Below, one piece after another: positions 11,401 through 23,897 of a stretch of DNA of 64,000 bases. How positions within the stretch are numbered: the stretch's first letter is position 1; every line of letters starts with the position of its first letter. The notes beneath the pieces were generated by a model. It worked only from the letters and a program-made list of their open reading frames with translations, did no database searches and was not told the origin of the DNA. This DNA comes from Nemopilema nomurai (Eukaryota > Cnidaria > Scyphozoa > Rhizostomeae > Rhizostomatidae): contig PEDN01001352.1 in the NCBI GenBank assembly GCA_003864495.1, positions 1,426,001 to 1,490,000 of the forward strand, in the 5' to 3' direction. The translations under genes and the position numbers were made by a program.

Positions 11401-14400
11401 CCTACGAAGGTAGTAAACTTGAAGAGACTTTTTATTTAAAGTAGTGATGCCACATTTCATTAATACTTAACAAGTTCATGGGAGTCTATGAAAATCCTTC
11501 TCCTTTTCTATTGTTTGCAAGCTAATGAACTCCGAAAGCAGCTCATTCTCTTTATCAATGCAAATCATAACTGTTTTCTAAACAAATTTGTATGCAAATA
11601 TTTGCAAACCAATTTTTTTCGGAGAAATCTTTGTCATTACCTTAGTCATATGTTTGCTGACCCCTTTTGAACGAAGACATAAAGCTGCAGCCGATTTGCA
11701 ATGACCAGCATCAAGTTGGCTACAACAGGGCAATGATTCTTCCGCGGAAAAATTCGGACCTTGTATATTGTTTTGATCAAAGCCTCTAGCGATATCACTC
11801 TTGATTCAATCGTAAGCCAAAATATAGAAAGCAAATTCTAATGGAAGAACTTCGTTTATCTGTTATTCGATTATTCCCCAGCAACGCATCTCTGCCATTC
11901 CTCAATCTAATCTCTAATCGAGATTATTTTATTTTCGTTGTCGCGCCATAGGTTTTTGTTAAAGGTCACTGAGATGGAGTCTCGCGGCTCTTCGAACACC
12001 AATGCAATCAAGAGTACCGGTACCTACGATTACTACTGAGCGGAGGCCTGAGGCTGATGCCAAAGGGTCAAGTTCCCCTGTCCCCAGAACTGCGCCGTTT
12101 TAGAGTTTGTCGAGGAATCCCCTCAAGCTAATGTCATCGATTGACCTAAACTCATTTTGATAGGTATGCTTTTCGTTGCTTACAAGTACAGTTTCAAGTT
12201 GCTCGGCTTCAGAGAGATAAAAAGAAAGTAAACACTAACATTTCAGAAGTAACAACTTTACTAAAATCCTTTCTTTCATAACCATTGCATTTGTTAAGAC
12301 CTCGCAATCTTGGTTTGTAAGTCCTCGTGTCTAGTCGAAGTCTCGATATCATTCAACAAAAGCCGCTAAGATTATAATGCAAGGCAAAGTATGAAAATGT
12401 CGGCCTCGGTCAGACCACGGTAAAATTCCCGACGATTTTTTCTCTCAATGGAGTTGATTGCAGCTTCGCCGCAACCAGAATATCTGCAAATCTTTCAGAT
12501 TTCTGCTATATCAAAGATCATGTAAAATTAATGAGATGGATTGCAAAAGCCGAAAAAGTAACCTTGCACATCAACTTGTGGGAAAGTTTCACTATTACGT
12601 TTTATCCTCACTCTTGAACAGTCGCATTACGATATTTTGTAAATTCCATCACGGAGAGTGGGCTTTCGCTGCTTCTTGTTTTGACAAACTGCACATTGAA
12701 TTACCAGCTTTTGCACGGGCAAGTTTCCGACCATTTAATCTGCTAATGTTCTCATCCGCATTCGAAGACTTCTGTTTTCTCTCTTCTAGCCTGTTTTCCT
12801 GACCTAAGCACATCTCGGCATTCAAACAAAGGCTTCCTTTCATGCCATTCAATCTTGAACTTGAAGATGTTTTGCATTTGATGCCTTTAACTTCAAAAAG
12901 TCAAAGGTTTAACTCATGCTTCTACTTTATCATCCAGTATATCAGAACTGTTTCTCGAAGGCCAGCGTGCGCTGGTGTGTTAAGGGTTAAAAGAGAGTGA
13001 CAGCTCTTTGAATTTTAACAATTGCAAGCCATTTCTGCATTTCATTAGTTTGAGCTTTAAGTATACTTGTGGGATCCAGGAACAAATGACAGAGGTACAG
13101 TACTAACAGTAATTTAGGCGTAAGGGAAGAATCTGGATTCACATAAACACCATCAAGGGGCGCAGATAGCAGGGTAGTGAGACTGGTACCCAGGGTAGAA
13201 GCAGGCACGACATTTGATGTCAACAATGACGTATTGCAACCTAGTCATTAACTGCATTCAATTGAGTCGAAAACGTCATCTGACTAAAGGAAATTCAAAC
13301 CTCTTTGCGTAGATGCTCAAAAGTTGGCTCTGGATTTGTTTACAGACTAGCCACCTAAAAAAGTGTGGACTAAAAATGACTTCTGTTCATCTTGGAGACT
13401 TTTGTTGCATTATTTTACATCAATCATCGTAGCTAAATTCGTTTAAGATGCAACAACAGCAACAAACTGACGTATGTCTGATTTGTATCTTAACGCGAAT
13501 CGATTACGATGCTAGTGGAGCTTTAAAAGGTTTTCTAATTAGCTTCATGATTAGCGTCTTCAATGGAGATGAAGAGTTAATGGAACTAACAACCTAAGTT
13601 CCATTTGCCAATCATCACTTTTCGTTCTTCTACATCTCTTCTTAAGCCTATACCGTTTTTTTGAAGCCCTATCTACGTCAACTTAGCAGCTAAAAGTCAC
13701 CTTTGACAAGGACCTCGGCATCGGCTTTTTCTTTGTTCTACATAGATGACTTCTTGTTAGCTCGAGAAATTTACTCCTATGACGCCAAACTGAAGTTATC
13801 ATTCTGGAAATTCTTTGATCTGGGTGGAGTTGATTCACTTGTTTCGAACTCAGCTGAGGTGCTACTTATCTTTATTGATCTGAAGTAGCCTTAGCTATTG
13901 ACTAGCCGCGTATCCTTCTATTGGTGCTAAGATCTATATATTGACTGTTTACGCATTTCCTCCGATTCGATTGAAGAGCACAAATTGAAATCGATTGAAA
14001 TTAGCGAGCGTTTACAGAGTCAGTGAGCCCGTCATGGCAACGGGACAAGGAGGTGACGTGAAGGTCGGATAATACCTAGTAGATACCTGCACTATTTGTA
14101 GTGAGCAGCTGATACCGATCAGAATTAGTTTTCCATCAAGGACGTTAATTAAAGAAGACTATGTAGAATATTTGATAAGAAGATTTCCATAAGCAATAAG
14201 GGTGTCAAAAGCAATTCTACAAAAAGTCACGCCATGAACACAGCCCTTGTTTCTGAACGTCACGCCATAAAGACAGCTGTGAAAACTTGAAAATATACAC
14301 TAGTCTTCACATTAGCTTTGTCGTAAGAAACATGTCCACCAATCTGTTCAGGTTTTTAGCAGAATAAAACTTGCATATGTTTTCTTATAGGGCGTCTAAA

Positions 14401-14906
14401 CCCTACATGGAATATTAGACTGTTTTCAAAGAGTTAAACTTTGTTGGGAAATTTTTCAGTGGTTCATGAATGTCTTCTGGAAAATGAATTTTAAATATAA
14501 GACCTTAGTTTTCAAGAGTTACAGATTAATTACCTTATGATTGGTAGAAGCATAGAAGATCTATTTGGTATAAGTATAGCCAGCGTTCTTGTTTCTCGAG
14601 CTGCATTTGCGACTAATTAGCCAGGTATTACAGTGAAAGGGCTCTTATTTAGAAATGTGTGCACCTTGTTGCGTTGTGAAGCCTCTTTCGTGATTGGCTG
14701 GTGTTTTGCTACATCATCACATTGTTCTGTTCTGCAAGATGAATCACCCCTCTCCACCCCTCCACCCCCCCCCCAATCGATTTACTGTATATCCAATTGT
14801 CAGAAAGCATCGCAAGAATTCAAGTAGGTCATCACAAAGTATTTTGTGAATTTTTTTCCTGTTTTGCCTCCTGCTTATGAATAATATATGTTTGCGTTTC
14901 TAACAG
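8433..14906. other. Intergenic region, 3' of alpha-SNAP
   Basis: The start is the alpha-SNAP 3' UTR; an ATTAAA at about 8552 is a possible poly(A) signal. The remainder is AT-rich without recognisable genes. A (GTT)8 tract lies at 9140-9163. Between about 10860 and 10930 there is a weak repetition of a GAAGAACATCTTTTGG-like motif. Open frames such as 9044-9451 run through simple sequence and show no family features. Confidence 0.5.
9140..9163. repeat. (GTT)8 microsatellite
   Basis: Eight uninterrupted GTT units. In one frame they read as a run of valines, which keeps a spurious open frame alive. Confidence 0.9.
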
Positions 14907-14986
14907 GTTGCTGGCTGCAAGAAATCGAAGTGCATCGTTTATGGAGGAACAGTTATTAATGACAAGCCGAAGTGTTTAAATAATGG
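14907..14986 (+). CDS. Possible orphan Cys-rich exon (follistatin-like pattern)
   Basis: A good acceptor (TTTGCGTTTCTAACAG) is followed by an open frame containing GCKKSKCIVYGG and then INDKPKC. This resembles the C-x3-C...YG...C spacing of follistatin/agrin-type modules, but the Cys normally found after the glycines is Thr here. A possible donor follows at 14987 (GTACAC, weak). Read on without splicing, the frame ends at a TGA at 15000-15002. No partner exon was found within several kb, so this may be an isolated exon of a gene with long introns, a relic, or chance. Confidence 0.25.
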
Positions 14987-17181
14987 GTACACTCCTTTAT
15001 GAGACGAATTTTTTGTTAATATACCCTAAAATGATATAGTTTCACTTCACCTGAACATGTTTGTTGCGCATAAAATTCTTTGACTGAGTCCATTAAAATT
15101 GACCATGCAGTTGCTTGTTATTGCGTAGATTCAGCCATTCCTTGTTTTGTTTCTAAATGGAAACATTGGCACAAAGCCAAGTTGTCACGAAATATACTGG
15201 TGTTTGTGACGAAAGACTCATCAAGTAACATTTGGATCCCCTTTCAAAATTTGTTGTTGTGTCGTTTATCCATTAAAGTGTTTCGTAGAAGAAAACGCAA
15301 CAGTCATTATAGCAGATGCGCCTGTAAGTTACCATTGACTGAAATTCACCTTATTGAAAAGCATGCATGTCCAAAGTTTTCAGAAGAGATTTCTAAGAGA
15401 AGGGAATGTGCTATCAGTTGTTGAAGGCATGGACTTTTGGTCCATGGTGAAAGTATATTCTATCTTCAGAACCTAATTCGGTTGTTTTTTTTCAAATGCT
15501 TCACCTTGAAATGGAAATAAACGCGTTCACCTTTGTTCAGATAAACTTCAAAGAAAATTGGAGGGAACGAATGAAATTGACATGCAGCGTTAATGAAGGC
15601 ATAAGTTTCTACTAGCTCTGAGTTGCTGACAGAATAGGTCGCAAGGTCAGCAAAGTGGGCGTTTTGTCTTTGCAGCTCAATGGTGTTCTTAGGCCTCAAT
15701 TCAATGTTTCTAAAACATGTCTTCCTGTTCATCTTGATTCCTTACCTGCCTGTCACTCAGATGTTTGCACCTCAGTTTTTTCATGTGAAGACAAGGAATC
15801 TCATTTCCATCCCTTTATTTATCAGAGTCGAAAAGAAAAGATGTCCTAATTGAATTTCATCGATCAATGGCTTGTTTCCAAACACAATTCGTTATAGTGT
15901 TGTGAACGATGGAAAGGGCGCTGTTGAAGGTTAAGGCTTACAAAACACTTATTATACTCGTTGACTTTTACTAAAATATCTTAGGCTCGTTTTATGATGG
16001 CCAAAAACTGAATAATGCCAATTTAGAGAAAGTACAATGAACAAAGTTGAATTTTACAGATCAAGCAGAAGTGAAAGGGACAATAATGAGATACTGATGT
16101 ATTTCAGTTAATGTTTATAAACATATTTCGAAAAAGAGTTGATACTTATATCAATTGCATTACCTTACAAAATGAATGGAGCTCTCGTTTGGCTTGTGCG
16201 GTAAAAATAGAATGTATGCAACAACGTGCTTCAAATTAGGCCTCACACATAAACACTGTCAAGGTGTGTATTTTCAAGGCCCCGATGAAAATTTAATGAA
16301 AACCTTCGAAAAACTTTTGTGATATATGCCTAAGCTAAGGAGGTCGTATGAATTATAGAAGATCCTTTTGAGTACTTTTTCAGTTGCAGAATGCTGTTAT
16401 GTTTCCAGGACAGAGGACTTAATGAGATGGAGGTTTTCAATTAAGAAACCGTGATTTTGTAACAAAAGCTTCTCTAAGTTTTTCTCGCAACCAGCCCTTT
16501 TCTTGTTCCAAGAGGCTGGCGTGCGACAGGCAGGTTTTCTTGCAAATGAACTTCGGTTGCTGTTGGATGAAAGAAGGCTGTCTAAAATGTAGCCTTTAAG
16601 CACAGCCCTCTTACCCACACCCATAATTTCTGTCAACTTACATCTTCCACAGTTACTCGAGGAACGTCCGATATGTTGATTAATTGGAATTTAATCAGAA
16701 GCTACTATCGATTTGAACAGTAGGGATGATCATATTCAAAAGTAATTTATTAGCCTTGATTGAATAACGAAGCAAAATTGCCAGGGACTCTTACCAGACT
16801 TTTGTGTCACCAGCAATTACTGAAGACAATGTTAGGCAACCTTAAGTGATTCTAATCTTACAACATAATTTCATATGTAACGTTGGATAGTACATCATGT
16901 ACTCCAAAAGCAAACGGTTGCACATTTGCTAGCTTGAAACCGGTTGCCTTTGGCAAATTAGCCTACTTTTAATCACACAATGCAGGAAATTTTGGTAACT
17001 TCACATTTAATGAACGGTCCATAGCAAGTCCTCCATGTAGTTAGCTACTGCAGTTGACATATGTATGAATCTCAAAGAGAGAGTCCAACCTATTTGCTTG
17101 AAACGATACGCCTATTTGCAGGTGCTTAATCAGCCTGATAATTTTCACTGTGCCATCTCGTTCTACTTTCATGTTTTTATG

Positions 17182-17217
17182 TTAGTAATGCCCCCACATT
17201 TAGTAATGCCCCCACAT
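17182..17217. repeat. 18-bp perfect direct repeat
   Basis: TTAGTAATGCCCCCACAT occurs twice head to tail (17182-17199, 17200-17217). Confidence 0.9.
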
Positions 17218-17940
17218 AATTGGGAGTATTTGTGGCGCTGAAAGTTTGTTCATTTTTTGGGCTCGCTCGTGTTGTGGTTGCAGTGTGGTCGAGTCGAGTC
17301 ATTGACTTCCATTCTGGCTAGATATTTCCAAGCCAGACCAACCCACTGCAAAAGGTTTGAATTCTTAGATTCTTACTTTCTTTCTTACAATAACTCCCAT
17401 TATTGCTCTCTTAAAAATGTTCTGCAACTTTCTAACAGTTATTATTTTATTCTTACAGGTATTCTTGAAGTTATTCGCAATCTCTATGATCCTTAGTTAT
17501 TATTTTGTTTGCATTTTATTCACTTGACTCTTACCCAACTAAGGCATTCGCCAGTTCGCAGGTTGAGGCATAGAGGTAACTCCAGTCTTCGTAAAACTAG
17601 GTTGACGTGCTACTTGAAACACGTGATAGTGATCATCGGCACACGTGACAGAAATGTTTACATGACTCGGATTATGGGACTCTTTCCCGCTCCTTCAAAT
17701 TGAAATAACAAATAATATAACCTGAATACACCATTTCAGTCAGCAGGTTGGAGAACAGCCACCTGGTTTTGTTGAATGTACTTTATAAGAATATAATGAA
17801 ATGCACGCTGATTGTTTGCGGGATACCGGCAATTGGCGACCGAAGCCAGTGCTAACCGATGAGGTCTAATGGAATGTTGATATACAACTGATTAGGCTGT
17901 GGGAATTGGTCGATAAATATCATCAAATTTGCGCCGTGGT

Positions 17941-18165
17941 CCAGAGACTAAAGGCACGAGAGAACGTAAATACAAAGGAGGGTAGAAATATCGAGGAGGA
18001 AGGAGAGACGCAGTTTGTAAGAAGTTGAGGGGAAAGTGTGTGAAGGAGGAGAGGCAAGAGGTAAAGTAAGATACCGCAGGGAAAAAAGAGAAGGTGGATA
18101 TAGGAAGGAGTTGAAAGTGAAATTTAATGAAGGAAGGGACAGCGTATGGAAAGAAAGTAGGCCAG
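17941..18165. other. Purine-rich tract (plus strand)
   Basis: About 225 bases are dominated by A and G, with GGAGG, GAAGG and GAGAGG motifs and few pyrimidine runs. The minus strand is correspondingly pyrimidine-rich, which keeps stop-free frames open there. It is probably a decayed simple-sequence tract. Confidence 0.6.
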
Positions 18166-20337
18166 GAATGGACTTTTGCATACAATTGCAGGCTTAGATA
18201 GAGTAAGCTAGGTACAAATGGATGGCATGTATTTAAACTGCTCATTTGAACAGTTCCATCAAAACCATTATGATTGCTAACATGCTATAACAGCTCGTGC
18301 TGTTCCATAATACTTTACAATCACCAGCTGGGTTTTTGTATATTCAGTGGATTATTGGTTTTCATGGTCTACCAATATTTTCAACGTTCATGACTGTGGT
18401 CATGACAACCCTTGCCGTCCGGGTTTTTTACCAAAGGATTGTGACTTGAGCAAATTCAATCAACTCTATCATGTGATTCTCTTCCTGGCTTCTGTTGAGC
18501 TTCCTACACACAACTGAAAGCTGAAAACCTTTCGAAGAATCCTTGTTAGGCCGTGCATTATTTATTGGAAATCGACTACAGCACATCAAGGTAATGTTTC
18601 TGATGGCGATTTCAAATAAGCGTCAACAAATGAGAGTGACCTGAACAAATTTATATACTTGGGCGTTGTAAGCAACTTTTAATACGTCATGTCTTTTGAA
18701 ATGGAGATCAAGTTTGCATAATCAGCAATTCGAGCCAGATTTCTAGAAAATGAGGGTGGCGGTTTCTCTCTGAGTAAGAAAAGTCAGACATAAATATAAG
18801 GGCAAATATTTAAGCCTCTATCGAAATCTTGCAAATTGGGTGCTTGTTAGTTTAGAGCAATAAAATTAATTGCTACAATTTTGAAGCCGCAAAGCTCCTT
18901 TTTTAAGTCCCCTTTCTTTCGCTCTGTACCTATACCCCTTTTCGTTCTCTCTGTATCTTACCCCCTCAACAGTGTTTTAAACATGTTGTCACGAGCTTAG
19001 GCTAGCCCCAACCTTAAATACCACGGAAAAATTGAAAATATTTCGCAGAAGTGGATCGTTTTCCTAAAAGGATGATTAAGCAAAGAAAAGATGATAAGCT
19101 TGAATAACGGAAGCACTTCAGAGCCCCGGTGCTACCGTGTGCCACAACTAACAATTTCGAGGGATGCAAATGTCCCTTGGCCACCCTGCTGCTTGGATAA
19201 TTACCCGTTTTCAAATGAAAATTGGCCCTCCTATAATTTTAATCAAATTACTGAAAATCCAAGAAAATCTTCTCATTTGAGAGGGCTTACACACTGCAAT
19301 CTGTCACGAAGCTTTTTGATTGATCTTGCGGCTTCGCCATTTTCAAGCTATGATGTGACGATGAAGAGTGCATTATATGTGACAAAACGACCCCTTACGA
19401 TTTCACCTTGCGCCCTCTTATCAAAGGCTTTCGCACATTAGACAGGCCTCTCTCTAGGATTCAAACAAAATGTGTGATCGTCGAATCTCGAAGTCAAAGC
19501 AAAGAATCCGAGATCATTTACATGACAAAGACTTTTAGCTTAAAGAAAACTTCGAAGATTTTTTTATCTCGTAATCTCCCCATCGCGCTCGCGTTCCTCG
19601 CGAGGTGAATTCCGAAATATTTCCCTTGCCGCTGAGTTCTTTCTGAAAGTAAGCCTGGACGTTAATGATCGATTTTAATTACCCTCAAAAGTTTTGTTTT
19701 TCCACGCACTAGGCCAGAGGGGAGAAATTATGGGAGGGAAAGACATGCCGCAAAATTGCGGACCAGCAGGTTTGAAAACAGAGTTTGATCTCCATTCACC
19801 AACGCTCTCACAATGGGAACAATAGACAGTTGTATTGAGCACAACAAAGAAGGCTGATCTCCATCACAAATAATTTATTATATTTTGCGCGGAGGAAAGC
19901 ATCACGCCCTGTGCTGCACAAAGTAACGGCCGAATGTACAACGGGAATCATTTGTAGATATAATTTTCAACTGACTTTGAATTTATATGATTTCGTCGAG
20001 ATCAAATGGCCTTATGTTGTGCAAGAAGCAGCGAAACCGGTGCACCTGTCGAAGAGCCGAGCCATTGAATAGCAAGAAATAATGCTATCAAAGGGAGCCT
20101 AAGACTCGTTGATATTTAATGCTTGAATAGTCTCGAGTTTGATACAGAAACTGTTTCTAGTTGCTGGACTTGAATGCGCTCGGCTACACACAACCACTTT
20201 ACCAAACTTTCGTTTTTGGGTGTAAATTGGTTAAGTTTCTCTCGTTGGCATTTATCGACTTCGTGGAGACCAGTATTATTGAACAGCTGCACACAGGAAC
20301 GTATGCTAATTTCTTTCTTTTCAAAACGAAGGTTTAT

Positions 20338-20345
20338 TATAAATA
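20338..20345 (+). promoter_or_regulatory. Possible TATA box of the exchanger gene
   Basis: TATAAATA lies about 210 bp before the predicted start codon. The spacing would allow a 5' UTR of about 180 nt. An upstream non-coding first exon is equally possible, so this is only a candidate. Confidence 0.25.
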
Positions 20346-20555
20346 CTCGGAAGAGTTTATTGTTTATTTCTAGCCATACTGTTTGCCTTCTGTTTAGTCG
20401 CCGTAAACCACTACCAATGATAAGGTCGCTACAAGCAGGCATGGAGTAAGGGACACGTCCAGATCGCTGCATCCAGTTTCTGTTGTGGTTAGGCCGGACC
20501 GTATTAAGTCAAGGAAGAACTAGGATTCTGTTTCGGCAGTCTACTTACAAACAAA

Positions 20556-22061
20556 ATGGCCGGTCAAACGATGCAGCGAGGAGCTCTGATATGCGGCTTT
20601 GCTTTACTCGTAATGGCAGCCATATTCGTGGAGGACGTCCAAGCTGGAGATAGAGTTCCTAAGAAAGTTGGCAACAAGACTATCATGATTTGCGAGAATG
20701 CCGAAAGAATAAAGTGCGTTCCCGGAGTGATGCTTCCAAGTTGGGGAACCATGGACGATTCGAAAGGAGCCAAGGCAGCGCGAGCATTCATTTACATGAT
20801 ATCGCTGTTCTTCTTTTTCCTCGGAATTTCCATCATTTCTGACAGGTTTATGGCTTCCATTGAAATAATCACATCACAAGAGAAGGAAATTAAAGTCAAG
20901 GACCGGGCAACCGGAACGGTCAAGATTGTCACCGTGAAAATTTGGAATGAAACTGTTTCAAATCTTACGTTGATGGCTTTAGGTTCGTCTGCCCCCGAAA
21001 TTCTCCTGTCGGTTATCGAAATAGTTGGTAGAAATTTCCAAGCAGGAGAGTTAGGACCTTCGACGATTGTAGGCTCCGCGGCCTTCAATTTATTCATGAT
21101 CACTGCCGTCTGCACGAGTGTTATTCCTGACGATGAAGTTCGCCGCATCAAATTCCTTCGCGTGTTCGCATTTACGGCGAGCTCAGCAATATTTGCGTAC
21201 ATTTGGATGTATCTTATAATATCAGTCTTTTCCGCAGGGGTAATCGAGATATGGGAGGGTATATTCACTCTTCTGTGTTTCCCTGCCTTCGTTGGCATCG
21301 CTTATATGATCGATGTGAAAATGAACTTCTATAGGTTTATACGTAAGAAATTTCGCAAGAGAAAATTGCACGGCCAAACATTCATCCAGACAGGAGATGG
21401 CGATATAGTCCAAGTTGCAGTGGTAGAAAGAGCCAACGGCGAAAGCAGGGATGTAGAAAAGAATCATAATATTGGAGAGAGTGACAAGTTAGCGGAATAC
21501 GATGGGGACGACGCCTACGACGAGAGCGATGTGACCGCCGAAGACCTAAAAGAAATGAGAAGGCGGCTTGCAATGGATGCGTACCACCGCGCCAAACAAA
21601 AGGCACCGGAGGCTGATTCTGAAACCCTAGCCCACCTGGTCGAGCAGGAGAACCTGAAATTGCAGCACAAGAGCCGCGCCTTCTACCGTATCGAAGCAAC
21701 ACGAAAAATGACCGGTAGCGGTAGCGTGCTTCGTGCGCACGAACGCAAGGAGCACGCACACGCAGCCAATGGCCCCAAGTCCGTTACGGCGGAGTCGTTG
21801 GAAATGAAGGACATCTCGCACAACGCAGGCGACGCATCCGGCTGCAGGGTGTTCTTCCACCCAGCGGAATACACGGTGGTGGAGAGTTGCGGCAGGGTCT
21901 ACCTCACGCTGGTACGAGTCGGCGAGGACCTTTTCAGCACTGTTTACGTCGACTACAAAACCGTGGAAGGAACTGCAAATGAGTATGAAGATTACGAGCC
22001 AGTTAACACCACCCTTTGTTTCAAGCCTGGGGAAACCAGCAAGATCATATCAATTGGTGTG
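20556..22061 (+). CDS. slc8a: Na+/Ca2+ exchanger (NCX, SLC8 family), exon 1 of coding sequence
   Basis: This exon encodes residues 1-502 of a plasma-membrane exchanger that extrudes one Ca2+ for three Na+. The start ATG at 20556 has A at -3 and G at +4 and begins a signal peptide-like stretch (residues 1-30). A membrane helix at about 78-95 leads into the family motif ISDRFMASIE. The alpha-1 repeat follows (GSSAPE at 143-148, STIVGSAAFN at 169-178). A basic segment at 254-273 corresponds to the autoinhibitory XIP region. The acidic cytosolic loop contains HKSRAFYRIEATRKMTG (371-387), highly conserved in animal NCX. Calcium-binding domain 1 begins at about residue 430, with GTANEYEDYE at 472-481. 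The large first coding exon resembles the big exon of vertebrate SLC8 genes. The exon ends in phase 0 at GTG before GTAAGT. Confidence 0.95.
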
Positions 22062-23544
22062 GTAAGTTTGCACCTTGCACTATTAAGAGCTCTAGTTTTC
22101 TAAGGAATTGCAAAGACCACGGTGAAATGCATGCGCTGAGGGACAGCCTTGCGCGAAATTCAGTCTAACCTTCATAGCTGGGCGAGGAGAAAAGTGAGCT
22201 TGTATATCCTAGACAATATTCGATAGAAAAAGGCTTGCAAGCCTATCTTCAGCCGAGTTTGATAAACATTAATAACCACATCAGATGTCATTTAACGATA
22301 ATGTAGAGGTCGCAGATGATTTCCTTTAACGTTGATTGAATTTAGTATCCAGCTTCTTGAGCATTTGTCTTACTACAAATCTATGCATTTCAAGTTCATT
22401 TGACTGCATGCATAAAACCTAGCCAATCGCAGAACTATAAGAACGCTCCTGTATATATTAGGAAGAGCGAATGAGGCGAATTCTTACCGATAACCTGTTC
22501 TCCAAATTGATCCGAAGAGCTTAAAACCTGCCGTCTCCTAATCTTGCAGGACTTTCATTCATTCTGGCGCACAACTGTACAGATCTCTAAATTTTCATTG
22601 CCAACGTTTATATTCCTAATGGGCTTAAAGTCTTCCATCAGTAGGAAAGCTATTGTTTTGCTGCACAGAAGCGACGTATTTTTAGATGATTTTCCGACAA
22701 GAAAATTTTAAGGGTACCTGATACAGTTGAAGACTAAAATAGAAAGTTATTGATGAAGGTACAGGTCTGTAACTGGTATGTTATTAAAACAAATGTCAGC
22801 AACAAAAACCATAACGAATATATTAAACACCGTGTCTATTGTCTCCATTGGAGGTTTGCATTCCACAGGTTGTATTCTACTAGATGTGCATTAATATTTT
22901 TATTCATTGAAACACGACCATGCCTCGAGATGGCGCTATATTTAGAATTTCCCACTTTTTAATATCTTGATTAAAGAGACTACGATGTCCTTTCGTTTAT
23001 TTCTTATCAACAGAAGATCCAATATTTTGGTTTTCCCTGAAAAGAAATGGCGAGAATTTTTTCAGTCATTTCATTCCTTCACTGTCATTCTATTCATTTT
23101 TTCAAGACCTTTCTTTCGAATACTTACATCACTAAAGAATGCATATCTACAAAAAGCAGATGTCGAAGCGTTTGTAGCAAGTCTTCCAGCTCCTATCTAA
23201 GCTCGATAGACAACGGAATCATAATAAAAAATAAAAAACACTTGAATCGCCATACCAATAGTCTCATAACACACTTTAATTGAATCTATTGTGCAACGAG
23301 CAATTCCAAAGTGATTTTGTTGGTACAAGCGATGATAAAGGTATAAGAGTGCTGCAGCACATACAGTGCTCATTCTTCTCTTATAAATAGTAGGCAAGAG
23401 ATTCCTCCTCTACATTCTTTCCAGAGATACGCGTGCTGCATGACATAAGTCACATGATATGCGATGAGCGAATGACGAATTTGCAGACTTGACTGTGATT
23501 AATGACGAATCATGACTGCTAATCACGCTTTTCTTGATTTGTAG
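22062..23544 (+). other. NCX intron 1
   Basis: A 1.5-kb GT-AG intron (donor GTAAGT; acceptor TTTGTAG). No other feature is seen inside. Confidence 0.85.
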
Positions 23545-23897
23545 GTCGATGATGACATTTTCGAGCTGGATGAGCACTTCTTCGTGAAGCTGACAGGCAT
23601 TCGAGTGTTGGGAGATGACGGCGCTGAGAGAGAGAGCAACGAGGCATCCATCGGCGACCCGGACACTGCTGTCATTACCATTCTGGATGATGACTACCCT
23701 GGTGTCTTCACCTTTGAACAAGACAGTGTGGAGGTCATGGAGACGATCGGTACGATTTCCATCAAGGTCATTCGCTTGCTAGGTGCCCGATCAAATGTCA
23801 GAGTCCCTTACCACACTATCGAGGGCTCGGCCAAGGGCGGTGGAGAGGACTACGAGGATGTCGTTGGAGAAATCGAGTTTAGGGATGAGGAGACGAG
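23545..23897 (+). CDS. slc8a: NCX exon 2 (end of CBD1, start of CBD2)
   Basis: This exon encodes residues 503-619 plus two bases of codon 620. It opens with VDDDIFELDEHF, completing the first Calx-beta domain. The Asp triplet at 550-552 (ILDDDYPG) corresponds to the Ca2+-ligand Asp cluster that primes CBD1 and links it to CBD2. CBD2 begins with GVFTFEQD and contains the conserved TIEGSAKGGGEDYED (593-607). The donor is AG followed by GTATGAG, phase 2. Between the two domains is the usual less conserved insert (AERESNEASIG). Confidence 0.93.

Larger units (their letters stand above)
14987..20337. other. Intergenic region upstream of the exchanger gene
   Basis: No gene is supported. The structures seen are an 18-bp direct repeat (17182-17217) and a strongly purine-biased plus strand (about 17941-18165). 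A C-rich run lies just before this region at about 14756-14774. Open frames of 60-120 codons occur on both strands without recognisable motifs. Confidence 0.45.

Noticed and set aside
15080..15424. A 114-codon plus-strand frame
   Set aside because: Starts at a non-ATG codon, has no recognisable motif, no splice support and no matching neighbour.
17121..17271. Acceptor-like TTTGCAG followed by an open stretch
   Set aside because: Contains the 18-bp direct repeat, shows no domain pattern and has no clear donor.
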